From Berberis thunbergii (Eukaryota; Streptophyta; Magnoliopsida; Ranunculales; Berberidaceae): a stretch of DNA of 64,000 nucleotides. A program made the position numbers and the translations under genes. The DNA lies in the NCBI GenBank assembly GCA_003290165.1, contig QNQO01009167.1:62001-126000 (forward strand), read 5' to 3'. Under the pieces are notes generated by a model. That model was not told the DNA's origin. It did no database searches and worked only from the letters and a program-made list of their open reading frames with translations. This document shows, piece by piece, positions 33,888 to 45,540 of this stretch; the first letter of the stretch is position 1, and the number at the start of each line of letters is the position of its first letter.

Positions 33888-36362
33888 TCAATTCGCTGAC
33901 GCCCTCGCAGCGAACTTTTCCAAGTACTCTTCCAGCTTTGAGAGGTATGACAGTAGATGCTCGACTGGCTCCCAACTGATCTCTGAAGGAGGTTCATCCT
34001 GCCACTTGACCAAATACTCTCTATCCGGGCCTGTGTTGTTGATGAGACGGTTAGCTAAGATTTCTTCGACTTCTCGATCTGGCTTAGTAGGATGCTTAGG
34101 CAATGCTCGGGTAGATACATTTCTTGTGGGATCAGCGGCATCGGCATGGTAGGACTTCAAGTTACTTGCATGGAAGACAGGATGGGTGAAGCGGAGCCAA
34201 TGTGGTAACTTGACGCGATAGGAGACTTTGCCTACTTTCTCAATAATCTGTACCGGTCCCTCATACTTGCGAAACAAATTGTTGTGTGCTCTAGCCGTCC
34301 GTTTATACTTGTTGAACATATCTAACTTCACCAATACCAAGTCCCCGACTTCAAAAGGATCGATTCGTCGCTTCTTGTCCGCCCATTTCTTCATGTGACG
34401 GGAGGCTTTCTCAAGATAGGCTCGAGCAACTTCAATGTTTTTCTGCCAGGCTTTGACAAATTCAAGAGCTCTGGAGCTGGGTCCTTGGTATCCGGTCAGC
34501 ACTGTATGTGGTGTCAATGGTTGCTGACCGGTGACTAACTGAAAGGGGCTGGAGTGAGTAGCTGAGCTCTTTTGTAAGTTGAAACAGAATTGTGCAACAT
34601 CAAGTAGTCCCACCCAATTTTTCTGGTTTGCACTTACAAAATGACGAAGGTATTCTTCAAGCATAGAGTTAAAGCGCTCAGTCTGTCCGTCGGATTGGGG
34701 ATGTTGGCTTGTTGACATATTAAGTTTGGATCCCAAGAGCTTGAACAACTCCTTCCAGAACTTTCCTGTGAAGCGAGCATCACGGTCGCTAACAATGTTT
34801 TCGGGCAGTCCCCAATACTTAACGACATGCTTGAGGAACAATTGCGCCGTATCTTCGGCTGTGCAAGTCAGTCCGGTTGGCACAAATGTCACATACTTTG
34901 AGAATCGGTCGACAACTACAAGGATACTTCTGAAATCCTCCACTTTCGGTAACCCCGTAATGAAGTCCATGGAAACACTTTCCCAAGGGCGAGTTGGAAC
35001 AGGCAGAGGCTCTAGTAAGCCTACTGGTCGATCTCTTTCAACCTTATCTTGCTGGCAAATAAGGCAGGTTCGAACATAGGCCATTACATCTTCCTGTATC
35101 TGCGGCCAATAGTACCCCCTCTCTAGCAATGCAAGTGTTCGTCTCCAACCTGGATGTCCCGCCCAATGGGTGTCATGGCATTCTCTCAAAAGTTCTTTCC
35201 TCAGACCAGAAGTTCTCGGAACATAGAGGCGATTACCAGTTGTGAGTATTGCTCCATCTTTTATCCAGAACCGTCGAGTTTTGCCCTGCTTGATCAACTC
35301 TGTAATCGCCTTCGCTTGTGGATCGGTCTGTAGGCCGACTTTGATCTTCTCCAAGATGGTGTGGCTCGGACCGGTATGGGTTAGCACTGCAAGGTCCGCC
35401 CTTCTACTGAGTGCATCAGCTACATTGTTAGTGCGCCCTGGCTTGTATTCCAATACTAAGTCAAATTCTGCTAATTTTTCCTGCCATCGAGATTGCTTGG
35501 AGGTGAGCATCTTCTGAGTAAGAAAATGGCTTGCTGCAGCATTATCCGTTTTAACAAGAACTTGAGATCCCAAGAGGTAGTGTCTCCACACCCATAAACA
35601 ATGTACAATGGCTAGCAATTCCTTTTCCTGAGCTGAGTAACGAGACTCTGTATTATTCAACTTTCGACTCTCATATGCTACCGGGTGACCATCTTGAAGT
35701 AAAACTCCCCCTAAGGCATAATCAGATGCATCTGTTTGTACTTCAAAGGGCTTAGTGATGTCTGGCAAGGCCAATACTGGATCTTTCACCACGGCCGATT
35801 TCAAGTCTTGGAATGAAGCTTCACACTGCCTATCCCATTCCCATGTTCGGTCTTGTTTCAACAAATTTGTTAGGGCAACAGCTCTTTTAGAGTAGTCCCT
35901 TATGAAGCGACGATAATAGTTTGCGAGTCCAAGGAAAGAACGTAGTTGAGATACGTTCTTGGGAGAGTTCCAATCATGGATTGCCTTGACTTTCTCCATG
36001 TCCATCTGAATCTTGCCATTGCCAATAACATGACCCAAGAAATTGATCTGGGTCTGGCCGAATGAGCACTTTTCCTTCTTGACAAAGAGATGATTATCCT
36101 TAAGGATTTGGAACACTTCTCGCAAATGATGTAGGTGTTCTTCTATAGTCCCACTATAAACCACAATGTCGTCAAGATAGACAACCACAGACTTGTCCAG
36201 AAGGTGACGGAACAAGCCATTCATAAGGGTGCAAAATGTAGCTGGAGCGTTGGTCAAGCCGAAGGGCATTACTAAGAACTCATATGACCCATATCTAGTA
36301 GAACAAGCAGTTTTAGGTTCGTCACCAGCAGCAATGCGGACCTGATGGTAACCTGATCTCAA
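33888..36362 (-). CDS. Pol, 3' part: reverse transcriptase, RNase H, integrase and chromodomain
   Basis: An 824-codon frame without internal stops. The RT active site is YLDD (residues 62-65). RNase H begins at about residue 205 ([10 protein letters not shown]). The integrase zinc finger is H396/H399...C433/C436, and its catalytic triad is D466, D526 and E562 (D-59-D-35-E). The C-terminus, residues about 763-812, is a chromodomain ([18 protein letters not shown]), which in chromoviruses directs integration to marked chromatin. The first RT motifs are in the preceding frame. The two frames are separated by one base change, so this frame begins inside RT and has no natural start of its own. Confidence 0.93.
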   Translation of the reverse strand: MRSGYHQVRIAAGDEPKTACSTRYGSYEFLVMPFGLTNAPATFCTLMNGLFRHLLDKSVVVYLDDIVVYSGTIEEHLHHLREVFQILKDNHLFVKKEKCSFGQTQINFLGHVIGNGKIQMDMEKVKAIHDWNSPKNVSQLRSFLGLANYYRRFIRDYSKRAVALTNLLKQDRTWEWDRQCEASFQDLKSAVVKDPVLALPDITKPFEVQTDASDYALGGVLLQDGHPVAYESRKLNNTESRYSAQEKELLAIVHCLWVWRHYLLGSQVLVKTDNAAASHFLTQKMLTSKQSRWQEKLAEFDLVLEYKPGRTNNVADALSRRADLAVLTHTGPSHTILEKIKVGLQTDPQAKAITELIKQGKTRRFWIKDGAILTTGNRLYVPRTSGLRKELLRECHDTHWAGHPGWRRTLALLERGYYWPQIQEDVMAYVRTCLICQQDKVERDRPVGLLEPLPVPTRPWESVSMDFITGLPKVEDFRSILVVVDRFSKYVTFVPTGLTCTAEDTAQLFLKHVVKYWGLPENIVSDRDARFTGKFWKELFKLLGSKLNMSTSQHPQSDGQTERFNSMLEEYLRHFVSANQKNWVGLLDVAQFCFNLQKSSATHSSPFQLVTGQQPLTPHTVLTGYQGPSSRALEFVKAWQKNIEVARAYLEKASRHMKKWADKKRRIDPFEVGDLVLVKLDMFNKYKRTARAHNNLFRKYEGPVQIIEKVGKVSYRVKLPHWLRFTHPVFHASNLKSYHADAADPTRNVSTRALPKHPTKPDREVEEILANRLINNTGPDREYLVKWQDEPPSEISWEPVEHLLSYLSKLEEYLEKFAARASAN

Positions 36363-36363
36363 G

Positions 36364-38529
36364 TCAAGTTTTGTGAAGTATCTGGCGGATCCAAGTTGGT
36401 CGAATAAGTCTGCAATGAGCGGCAGCGGGTATTTGTTCTTTTATAGTGACTTTGTTCAAGGCTCTATAATCAACACAAAGGCGAAAACTGCCATCATGTT
36501 TCCGCTGAAAAAGAACAGGTGCCCCATAAGGTGCTTTAGAGGGCCGAATGAATCCTGACTCCAACAAGCCATCTAGTTGTGTTCTCAATTCGGTCAACTC
36601 TGGAGGGCTCATGCGATATGGACTACGTGCGGGTGGCTTGGCACCAGGGACTAACTCAATTTCGTGATCAATGAGCCTTCTGGGAGGTAGATTCTTTGGC
36701 AATTCATTCGGCATCACTTCGCTGAATTCAGCAATAACTTGGGCAACTTCCTCAGGGATTTTGCTAGTATCATCTTCCATCTCTAGCTTTGCCACAGCTA
36801 AGTATGTATCTTCTCCTTTGGCCAAGCCCCTCTTAACTTGGAGCGCCGACAATATTCTATCATGAGTTGTTGGTCGAATTGAGGTTGGTACAATGCGTAG
36901 TCTGGGTTCGAAAAACCCCAAGGAGTCCATGAAAGGTAATGGTCCTGCTGCAGCTCCTCGGAAGAATTCTTGGCCAAGAATCACCTTAAAATCATCAAGT
37001 GGAACGGCCAAGAAGTTTGATCTTCCTTCCCATGGACCAACCTGCAGTGGCACAGCTCTAGCCATACCATTAATAGAGATTGCCTCAGAGTTGACAGCTT
37101 TCAACTTGCCCACATCTCCTTCTAAGTTCAGACCCACACGTCTAGCTTCATCTGGGGCAATAAAATTGTCTGTCGCTCCGGAATCCAACAATGCTTGGGA
37201 AGAGAACCCATTGATAGTGATGTCGATGTATTGTAAAGCCTTCTTGTGTGGGTGCTCATACATTTCTCCTTTGACAGCATTGAGCTTGCGTAGAGCTCCC
37301 ATTTGGGAGGTCTCACTGTTGGTGGGGTTTGAGCTCGATGCGGTCGGGTTGGAAGGTTCTGCTTGAAGCAAGGACATTAATGAGTGTAGAGCTGGTTTGG
37401 ATGGACATTTGCCTGTTGGGTGATCTCTGCTATTGCAAAGAATGCAGGGGGCAGGGGCAGATGGTCTCCACTGCCCAGAGTAGTTTTGCCCTCCTTTGTT
37501 GTTGTAATTTGAGTTGCTGGAGCTGGCATTCCAATTTTTGTTGGAACTCCAATTCTGGTTGGACGGCCGGGAATTATAGTTTCCTCGGTTCTGACTTGAG
37601 TTTCCCCAATTTTGGTGAGGTGAGCGAGCATTCGACCCTGAGCTTGAATTGGTACTGCCAGTTCTAGCTGTGGAGTGATTGAGCGAAGTGGATCCAGTCA
37701 TTGGCATATAATCACCAAACCTTTCTGCTGCCGCAATAGCACTTGTAATATCTGTCACCTTCTGCCTTTGCAATTCTGCTTGTAGAAGCGGCTGAGCTTG
37801 TTCCATGAAACAGAAAACTTTGTCCTTCTCAGACATGTCTCGAATATCTAGCAAGCAAGTTGAGAATTGTCGGACATAGTCTCGAATATTGCATGTCTGT
37901 TTGATGGTGTGGAGCTTCCTCCTTGCTAAGAAATAAGTGTTCTCAGGCAAGAATTGATTTCTGAGTTCCTTCTTGAGGTCTGCCCAAGTTCTAATAAGGA
38001 TGCGACCTTCTTCCATATCTGCATATTTGGTTCTCCACCATAGCTTTGCATCACCTGCTAAGTACATGGTCGCCATGGTAACCTTGGCTTCTTCTGATTC
38101 GGGGTTCACCGCGCGAAAATACTGCTCCAGATCAAACAAGAAGTTCTCTAACTCCTTCCCATCTCGTACCCCAGCATATGACTTTGGCTCGGGTACTTTC
38201 ATCCTAGGGTGATCAGTCGTCCCTGTGGCCTTAGTGAGCAAGCCAACCCTTGCAAATAAGTCCTCCAACTGTAATTGGAAGTCACTCATCACCTGAGCTG
38301 TGGGGTGAGGCGACTCTTCCATTGCGACTGTTCTTCCCTCTAAGTTATCAACATGCTCAGCTAGCGAATCCACTCTGTCTGCCAGTGAAAAGAGTCCATC
38401 CAACCGACTAATTTGTTCTCCCAAAGTGTTCAGCTGGTCCATTCTGCTTTCCAGTCTATGCATTCGACTGGTCTGTCGATCCTCCATAGCGCTAAGGCGC
38501 TCATTTATTTCCTGCATCCTGGTTTGCAT
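36364..38529 (-). CDS. Gag-protease-RT N-terminus, 5' part of the split polyprotein
   Basis: A 721-codon frame. Residues 1-75 are rich in coiled-coil heptads. Residues about 110-270 form the retrotransposon gag domain ([24 protein letters not shown]). A Ser/Asn-rich linker precedes a CCHC zinc knuckle at residues 362-375 (C-X2-C-X4-H-X4-C). The aspartic protease motif [10 protein letters not shown] is at residues 447-456. The start of reverse transcriptase ([25 protein letters not shown]) is at residues about 660-693. About residue 697 the frame goes wrong and it ends after about 25 unrelated residues. The lower frame picks up the correct RT sequence, which places the lesion near 36438. Confidence 0.92.
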   Translation of the reverse strand: MQTRMQEINERLSAMEDRQTSRMHRLESRMDQLNTLGEQISRLDGLFSLADRVDSLAEHVDNLEGRTVAMEESPHPTAQVMSDFQLQLEDLFARVGLLTKATGTTDHPRMKVPEPKSYAGVRDGKELENFLFDLEQYFRAVNPESEEAKVTMATMYLAGDAKLWWRTKYADMEEGRILIRTWADLKKELRNQFLPENTYFLARRKLHTIKQTCNIRDYVRQFSTCLLDIRDMSEKDKVFCFMEQAQPLLQAELQRQKVTDITSAIAAAERFGDYMPMTGSTSLNHSTARTGSTNSSSGSNARSPHQNWGNSSQNRGNYNSRPSNQNWSSNKNWNASSSNSNYNNKGGQNYSGQWRPSAPAPCILCNSRDHPTGKCPSKPALHSLMSLLQAEPSNPTASSSNPTNSETSQMGALRKLNAVKGEMYEHPHKKALQYIDITINGFSSQALLDSGATDNFIAPDEARRVGLNLEGDVGKLKAVNSEAISINGMARAVPLQVGPWEGRSNFLAVPLDDFKVILGQEFFRGAAAGPLPFMDSLGFFEPRLRIVPTSIRPTTHDRILSALQVKRGLAKGEDTYLAVAKLEMEDDTSKIPEEVAQVIAEFSEVMPNELPKNLPPRRLIDHEIELVPGAKPPARSPYRMSPPELTELRTQLDGLLESGFIRPSKAPYGAPVLFQRKHDGSFRLCVDYRALNKVTIKEQIPAAAHCRLIRPTWIRQILHKT
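36435..36441 (-). other. Frame disruption in reverse transcriptase
   Basis: On the minus strand, after the codons for ALNKVTIK, one extra base at or near 36438 (in AAAAGAAC) shifts the frame. The conserved RT continuation is then found only in the next frame. Programmed frameshifting is unlikely at this position, because chromoviruses do not shift within RT. Confidence 0.8.
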
Positions 38530-38542
38530 TCAACAAGCTCTA

Positions 38543-38554
38543 GCTCTGATACCA
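38543..38554 (-). other. Primer binding site, initiator tRNA-Met
   Basis: TGGTATCAGAGC on the minus strand, 2 bp inside the 5' LTR. It is an exact match to the common plant retrotransposon primer site. Confidence 0.92.
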
Positions 38555-38556
38555 AC

Positions 38557-39004
38557 TGTCACGGACTAGTAATCCGTGCGGCACTAGCTATCCAATTCAC
38601 TAGTAAGCCTATGAGTAGTTACTTTGACGGGCACAAACATTAACTTGAGAATGCACAATATCAATCTGTAGACAATATAACAATGCACAGTAGTCAGTAA
38701 AAGCTCTCATTCACATTCAATAGATTACAATGGGGAGGAACGTTCGGAAGGACGTTGCTCAAGACTAGTTCGATGTTATCGATCGAAGAAAATACAAGTT
38801 TGAAGTTGAAAAGCAATGCAAAGAAAATAATAAAAATGCTAGCGGTACAGTCTGGCCCGACTATGCAATGGAGGCAACACGTCCTCACAGTCAAGAGCTC
38901 AAACCTTCCCCCTATATTATAGATGCTAAGCATTTGGGCACTTTTCAAAAGGGAACATTGAGTTTTGAGACCATTAGGAAGGCCTCTGACCTTGAGTCCT
39001 GACA
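38557..39004 (-). repeat. 5' LTR of the gypsy element
   Basis: 448 bp with the same ends as 33429-33876. It would carry the promoter for the minus-strand element. Confidence 0.95.
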
Positions 39005-39009
39005 AGTGC
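39005..39009 (+). repeat. Target-site duplication AGTGC (right)
   Basis: Matches 33424-33428. Confidence 0.92.
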
Positions 39010-39032
39010 CTTAAGTAAATGGTAGTTTGATC

Positions 39033-39147
39033 GCCAATGGCATGACAGCTCAACGGTTAGAGATTGGCGGATGGTACCACTAGGTCATGGGTTCAAACCT
39101 GACTTGTGGCATCTTTATGGGTTCTGGGATCCTTATTTCAAAAACTA
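39033..39147 (+). mobile_element. tRNA-derived SINE, copy 2
   Basis: Same family as 25019-25159, with the box A-like CAGCTCAACGGTTAGAG, the box B-like GGGTTCAAACC, and the shared start GCCAATGGCATGACAG. It lies 24 bp from the gypsy target duplication. I could not find a clean target duplication for this copy. Confidence 0.75.
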
Positions 39148-40960
39148 ATTGAGTGTAACACTCATTTTTTTACGAAACCGTTAAGTCCACATTATTAACC
39201 AGTCAAAACTAATACCATTTTGTCCTTACTTTGGGTTAAAATAATCCTAAAAATTATCCAATATTGCAATCTAAATTCAAATCCATTTACTATGTTCAAA
39301 TTCGAAATCCACTAGACTTTGATCCGAAATTACTTAACTTTGCGATTTTATATTATAATAACGATAAACTATTATAAGTTAAATTTTATTCCTTTATAAT
39401 AAATAAATAAAAATAAAGAATTTGGATGACAAAAAAACTCTCATCTTTTACATAATACATGTAATATTTTTAAAATTATTATTTTTGTATACTTATACAT
39501 TTTAAATTAGTATTGAGTGAGGCTAAGGAACCGGGTTGCAATCAGGATGATGTGACATTATCAGAGGAGATTATTTATAACCTCGAGATATACAAACACT
39601 TTGGAGATTTCATCATTCATTTGAAATCACGCCACATCACCCTTGTTACAAAACTTGGTTGCAAAAGTTTGGTTTTCTAGAATTTTCGATTATATTGGAT
39701 TGAATTTATCCAAATCCAATCTAATAAGAATTTCACAGATTGAGTTTTGAAATCCAAATCTTAGAAAATGAAACCAAACCCATTTTTTTCAGAACAGATG
39801 GGTTTTCGGATATGTTTGGGCTAAATTATGCAATTTTGGATTCGGGTAAAAAAATTCATAACCATATAAGGTTTGGGCTTAAACATCCTGAAGCCCGTAA
39901 ATCTGGTTTAATTTTGGGCTTTTTTCTTTTGCTAGTTTAGGAACTACAATAGGCCCGATGCCATGGAGCTATTGGTTATAGATTTTTGAATTGTGGATAA
40001 GGAAGTTATTTGTATATGTACATTTGAGTCTATAAATAGAACTCAAACATTATTGTACAATTTAGAACGACACATCTCAACAAAAGTTCATTTTCAAATT
40101 CAAACAAAAAAGGATTTATCTTTTATATCTTTTACAATTCTTTAGTTGTTGTCATTTTACATTGTGCAGTTTAATTTGAAGGTTTGTATTTACATTCTTT
40201 TATTAACTTTGTACACTTTGCTCGCACTTTTATTTTGTTTTTTGTTTATTGCTCTTAATTACCTTCAAGTTTCAAGCAATTTGAACGCATATTAAAAAGC
40301 CATCTTAGTTGAGGCATTAGAACTCATTGCCTCGAGAAATAAGATTCCTATTAAAATTCTACTTGCACGAATTTGTAACACACTTAATATTTTTGGAATG
40401 ATTATTTTATTCTAAACATATTTTTGGCACACCTCGTGGGACATTTTTTTGATTGTTTTTCATTGATAATGGTTGGAACGAGATAAAGTAATGTTGAATA
40501 ATTGATGGTTGACAATAATTGAAATCAGAACATACTGCCTATTCCTAAGAGTAGCAACAATGTTGGCAATAGTGGAATCCGAGAAATGAACCCATTGAGG
40601 TTCAAAGATCACAAGTTGGAAGGAATGTGCATAAATTTTTCAGAGTTAAATCCAGTCTTTGATCATCTTGGATATATGATGAGTGAAATAAGGACAATGG
40701 TGACCTCATTAAACATAAAAATGGATCAATTGACTACACCCTTGGATAACCTTCAAAACAAGCAAATATAGTGATCATAGCAACATGAATAGACTAAATA
40801 GTAACACCGATTATTGGTGCAATTCCAACATCTAAACCTTATGCTAATGTACATAATGATAAACAATATGCAGAGAGTTTCTACATGCCTAGAAACCCAT
40901 AGCCTACTATATTCAATTCATAATAGCCAAAGGCGTACCAGTTTAGTTGGTAAAAGTGTG
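39148..40960 (+). repeat. Probable remnant of a plus-strand LTR retrotransposon
   Basis: A promoter-like TATAAATAGA at 40032-40041 lies about 390 bp before TGGCACACCTCGTGGG (40425-40440), which resembles a gypsy primer binding site. After it a short frame (40586-40768, MNPLRFKDHKLEGMCINF) could be an N-terminal gag relic. The Athila-like LTR at 40961 interrupts the region. No second LTR is visible, so this is an inference. Confidence 0.35.
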
Positions 40961-42857
40961 TGATGCGGATTTAACTAATCTAAATAAATAGGCTAATTTA
41001 ACCCACTTGTAATAACCGCAATTAGTATACGGTGTCTAACTGGTAGACAACGGCAAGTACGGGTCGATCCCACGAGGAAGGTGGATGCAATTAGATTTAA
41101 TATTTTAAATAAACTAATTTGGAGGAAAATGGGGTTACAGTGTTTTTAAAACTAAACTAAAAATAAATTAAAAAGAAGAAAGAAAAAATAAAAGGAAAAT
41201 GTAGATTTTGTGGGCTTGGACTCACCAATGAGTTAGCAAAATTATTTAAATCTAAATTATTGAAATTAAAAATGAGAAGCTTTAGGGATGAGAATCCCTT
41301 GCTTACACCGAATATGTGATTATTAAAGTCTAATTCAAACTATATCATGTTTCTATCAAACATTAACAAATTATTTCAAGCAAATACCCTCTTACCAAGT
41401 ATTAAGTGTCTTTTTAGGGCACATTTAATCAAAGTTTAAGCTTAATATTTTTAGCACATGCTTTGAATATTGATAAAGGGTAATTCTAACTACCAAACAT
41501 ATCAAGTTTAATTTCTCGAACATGAAAGGTGAAAGCAATTTATCAAAAAATCAGAAATAAATTGTAATTAACAATTAAGCACACAATTCAGTAAAATAAA
41601 TCAAAATGAATTATGCAATCACTTTGGTTTGTCACAAACTCGATGTGGTGGTACTCAACAGATCAGCAGGTGGTTCAAACACGAATTCCGAGAAAATTGG
41701 CTGCAAATGCTCTGTGGTGGTACAGAGCAGAAATCAGGATGCCAATAGCCGAAATCAGTTTAACTCAGTCTCTCGCTAATAGAATAGTCGCGCTCTGCGC
41801 TACTCCACCTTCATCTCCAGTAAGCAACGTCGCTACTCCGCCTTCCTCCGTGCTCCTCGCGAGCGTCCTCGTCCTCCAAATGGTTCTGGAACCTGCAAAA
41901 GAGAGAGAGGTGCAATGAGAACACTAAAAAACAGAGAGAGAGATTGAGAGGAGACTCCCATGTTTCTGCTGTCACAATGGTTGTGCGCCGCTAAGTGATG
42001 GTGGTCGTGAGAGAGGGAAACAAGAAGGAGGGTTGAGACGAAGAGAGGGCGGTGTTGGAGGCTCAGACGGTCTACCTGGTTTTGTCACGAGGCGGAACAT
42101 AGAGGGCGGTGATGGAGGTGGCTCTGTTTCTGGCGGCTGATGCTGGCGGTGCTCGCACGGTGAGAACAGGGGTTGATGGCAGTGTGTGGTGTCCGAAACT
42201 TGGTGGCGAGGTGAATGTCTGACGCGAAACAGGGTTGTGAGTCCCCTGTTTCGAGGTGGTGGCGGTGCTCGCACGGTGGTGGTGGCAGTTGTGCTTGTTG
42301 GACGGTGGATGAGAGAGTGATGGTGTTGTGTGATGAAAATCACAGTGAGGGGATACGGTGAGAGATGGTATTGAGGGGTTGTGATGAAAATCACTTTGTG
42401 AGGAAGAGGGTTTGATTTTGGCTATTGATGTTTGATTCCCTTCTCCTCCTCCCCTTTTCTCACCATTTTCTCTTGTATTTATAGAGAATTAAGAAAGTGA
42501 ATATGGACAAGTTAAGGAGGGGGGGGGTTCAATGAGTCTAGGGTTTGATTGGGCTTAGCATTGGATTTGGGTTTATGGGTTTGGTTTTGTGTTTAAGTTA
42601 TGGGCTTGGTTTTGGGTTTAAGAGTTTATGGGTTAGGTTTTGGGTTTAAGGGTTTAGATATGTGACCATCTACTTTGTACCACAACTAGAATCGACCAAT
42701 TGTCATTCCTTAAATTGTCGCCTTAATACGATTTCATCGTTCACGCTCAAATTCCTAAAAATACATGAAAGCGAAATAATTACTATAAAATATAATAATC
42801 GAAACACTAACATATATAAATTAAGGGATATATTATGTAATAATTATGTGAATATCA
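40961..42857 (-). repeat. 3' LTR of a second Athila/Tat-like element
   Basis: 1897 bp, homologous to the LTR at 1907-3892 over both ends and the middle, with TGATATTC...CGCATCA ends on the minus strand. No primer site follows its inner-left edge, but a purine tract lies at its right edge, so on the minus strand it is the 3' LTR. Several CG-rich frames near 41.6-42.4 kb are low-complexity and are not called. Confidence 0.85.
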
Positions 42858-42870
42858 AATACCCCCAAAC
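42858..42870 (-). other. Polypurine tract of the Athila-like element
   Basis: On the minus strand GTTTGGGGGTATT precedes the LTR and is itself preceded by GCTCGAGGACTAGCAAAA, the usual sequence just upstream of Athila/Tat 3' LTRs. Confidence 0.8.
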
Positions 42871-44312
42871 CTATATTTTGCTAGTCCTCGAGCAAAACAA
42901 AAATAAAATTCTAACTCACTTTCGCATGAATCATCGGTTGCACTTACCTTAAACGTGCAACAAGGCTTTAAACCCCTGGATTACCTTTAGTGGACAAGTT
43001 ATAGTCTCGTGAGGGTTTCCAAATATGTTACCCACAAACATTACTGACTCAACAAAACCTGGTCAAACAATATTCATTTTAAAACTTCAAGAAATGCAGG
43101 AAACCAACCGTGTCATTTTAGTGTATCAACAAATCTCCAAATAATTTAGTATTCCCCAAAAGTTAGAAAAAATTCACAATCGCCTTCAAGTCAATGTGTA
43201 TGTGTGGATAGCACTATCAACATAACTTTTCATTTCAGAGTAAAACAATGTCTAAATCTTCTGTAGAAAGTTTGTTTTGACTTTAAACCTCTCATGTCAC
43301 TCACAATAAAACACTCAGAGATTTGGTATTTCACTCAGTTTATATGTGAGGAAAGAGTAAATAACGGAAAACAATCATCTCACATATAGTATTATGAAGA
43401 ACGGACTTTTCAAGAATGGAATGAACATGATCTCATGGACAGGAATATCATTTACTTTTGGGAATGTTGAATCAAACACCATAGGTCTTGGTTATTAAAT
43501 CTCCACATCTACGAAATCAACCTTTACCTAAGATCAACTAGGACTTTGTTGGGTTGTAACGGAGCTTGGGTAATGGTTAATAAGGAATGTCAAAATTTTC
43601 TTGGAATGTATACACCCATTCACGAACAATTGAGGCTGTCAAGAATAAACCAATGTTGCGCACCATCAATTTTTTCTTCATTCTCACATCTTTATCCTCA
43701 TTAACATTCTTCTTTTAACATTCTTCTTCTTCTTCTTTCTTTTCTTTCTCTTTTTTTTTATCATAGAAGATTTATGAAAGATCTCGTATTTTGCTCTTTA
43801 ATGCCTTTTGTCACCAAGTATATTCATCCATACACATTCCCAGAAAAGTTGGGTAAAGGTTAATGGGCTAACAAATAAAAGTTATTCTAAGGCTCAAAAG
43901 GCTACAAAAAGGTTAATGTTATGGGTAAGTTAAAAGGCTAGTTAATGGTCTAAAGAAAAAATGCCTAAATCATTTCCTAAGTTCGGCTCAGTATTATGAC
44001 ATCTCAATTGAATAATCCAAGAAGTTCTAGTGTAATAATTCAATTTTGATGTCATTCCCAAAGCAATTCATCAGAAAAATGAGAATAATGAGATCATCAA
44101 CCAGATAATACGGACTCAAGAAAAATCAGAGCTTATGTATAACCCTCAGAAAAATAGAAAGGTTCAAAACTTTCAGGGTTAAGTCTCCACTATTATTCTA
44201 AGGTTTTCTAGCATATATTTCACTCATCAACTTCAAGTTATGCTAACATGGCTCATGGTGCAAGATAATCGAGTTGAAAATCCCATGAACTAGATCTAAC
44301 TTAAGGATCATA
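42871..44312 (-). mobile_element. Internal 3' region of the Athila-like element (non-coding)
   Basis: No convincing frame on either strand. A long CTT/T-rich stretch (about 43700-43765) is a purine run on the coding strand. It ends at the CTA duplicated by CACTA element 3. Confidence 0.6.
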
Positions 44313-44347
44313 CTACACTACTACAAATATTAGCTTAGGTAACGCCA

Positions 44348-44608
44348 CTTAGATAGCGCTTTTGTAAAGAGCTATCCAAGTGGGCGCTAGGATAGCGCTT
44401 ATTTGTCTTTAAAAAAAAAAAAAAAAAAAACACTACAATAGCGCTTTTAAATTTTTTTTTCAGTTAAGCGCTATCTTAATTATGTCTTAGATAGCGCTTT
44501 AAAAAACGCTATGTGGAAAAACGTTACCGAAACTACCATAGCGCTTTTAAAGTGATTGCATAGCGCTTTTAAAGCGCTATGCTACTTACATTTAGTATAG
44601 CGCTTTAT
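44348..44608. repeat. Left subterminal repeats of CACTA element 3
   Basis: TAGCGCTT and AAGCGCTA motifs in the same order as in CACTA element 2, with a shorter A-run. Confidence 0.8.
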
Positions 44609-45034
44609 AAAAAAAAATCTTTTCTTTCTCTTTCAACTTTCTCTTTCTCTTTCCCTTCGTCCTTGGTAACCCCTTTCTTCAACACATTAGGCGCTTTCTC
44701 CTCCACCAGTTCCTTAGCCTCCTTCAACCCTAAATCTGTAAAAGTTCTCACTTCTTTAATGATTTTAATTTTCGCAGCTGCGTCAAACTTCTCGAGCTTT
44801 ATATCGAACACCGTCTTCTCTTCCACCTTCGCACCGCCTGCTGCTGCATCTCCCGATCCCACCGATCCCCCTTTCGAGTTTGTTGAGACTCAACAGCTCG
44901 TCTGCAATCCTTTCGAGCTTCTGTGTGGTTGCTTCGTTTGATGTCTCTGTCGAGAGCGATCGGTGAGTGGTGAAGAGAAGCCTCGATATGGATCTACGAG
45001 GCATTCTTGAAGCTATTGAGGTCATTTTCATCAA
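44605..45034 (-). pseudogene. Captured mitochondrial ribosomal protein bL12 (L7/L12) fragment
   Basis: From the ATG at 45034 the frame encodes a mitochondrial-type leader (MPRRSISRLLFTTHRSL) and the L12 N-terminal segment ([18 protein letters not shown]). The conserved C-terminal domain ([20 protein letters not shown], then [20 protein letters not shown]) follows in a different frame. A piece between them, about 30 residues in usual homologues, is missing, and the end is cut off after GVTKDEGK by a CTTTCT-rich stretch. bL12 is the factor-binding stalk protein of the ribosome. This copy cannot make the full protein. Confidence 0.85.
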
Positions 45035-45197
45035 TAAAAATCAAATCTTGACGTCTTTCTTTCTTTCTTCTTCAAATCACCATTGAAGAGAGAGAGTACT
45101 CCAACTCTTGATATCCTCTTTATCCATCTCTGTATAAAAAGAACCAAACACGACCTCCTCTATTTTTCTTATCTTCTCAACGCAAACAACACAAGAA

Positions 45198-45540
45198 ATG
45201 GGAGGTGGAGCAGTCATGCGAGCAGCAGCGAAGGTTGCGGGGTTCGGAATCAGCTGCGACTCTCCCAGATCAAGCAGTGTCCGCCGCTGCACGCGCCGTC
45301 ACCAGGCCGATTGCAGGGGGCCTGGTGTCGTCAACGGAAGATGGCAAATCTAGGGTTGTGTTGTCTTCGCAGAATAGGGATGTTGTGGAGGAGGGTTGGG
45401 AGTTTGCTGGTGGGGAAGAGGAGATGTTTGCGACGAGGGATTCGATTAATCCTGTTAACAGACTTGTGTTCGGAAGTGCACCCAGTATGGAGGAGGCCAT
45501 GAAGGCCACTTCTGACTTGAAAGAAGTGCTTGAAAAGTAA
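45198..45540 (+). pseudogene. Captured fragment of an unnamed plant protein
   Basis: It starts MGGGAVMRAAAKVAGFGIS at 45198. After a frame change near 45255 it continues LPDQAVSAAARAVTRPIAG and then VNRLVFGSAPSMEEAMKATS, ending DLKEVLEK followed by TAA. The pattern resembles small conserved plant proteins of unknown function, but I cannot name it. The frame change and abrupt end make it a fragment. Confidence 0.6.

Larger units (their letters stand above)
33429..39004 (-). mobile_element. Complete chromodomain Ty3-gypsy retrotransposon (Galadriel-like chromovirus)
   Basis: A 5576-bp element on the minus strand with TG...CA LTRs of 448 bp, a 5-bp target duplication AGTGC, an initiator-tRNA-Met primer site and a purine tract. 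Coding order is gag with zinc knuckle, protease, reverse transcriptase, RNase H, integrase and a C-terminal chromodomain, as in chromoviruses. The RT and RNase H wording resembles the Galadriel clade, judged by eye. The LTRs differ at only two positions, so insertion is recent. A single-base frame disruption near 36438 splits the polyprotein in the fingers of reverse transcriptase, so this copy is probably not autonomous. Confidence 0.95.

Noticed and set aside
36893..37366. 157-codon frame antisense to gag-pol
   Set aside because: Shadow of the coding strand of the retrotransposon. No independent features.
40930..40958. tRNA-like 5' half (TTTAGTTGGTAAAAG) just before the Athila LTR
   Set aside because: Too short and without a box B. 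It may be a SINE cut by the LTR insertion, but there is not enough to call.
41972..42394. 140-codon Pro/His/Thr-rich minus-strand frame
   Set aside because: Lies in the low-complexity centre of an LTR and is not conserved in the other copy.
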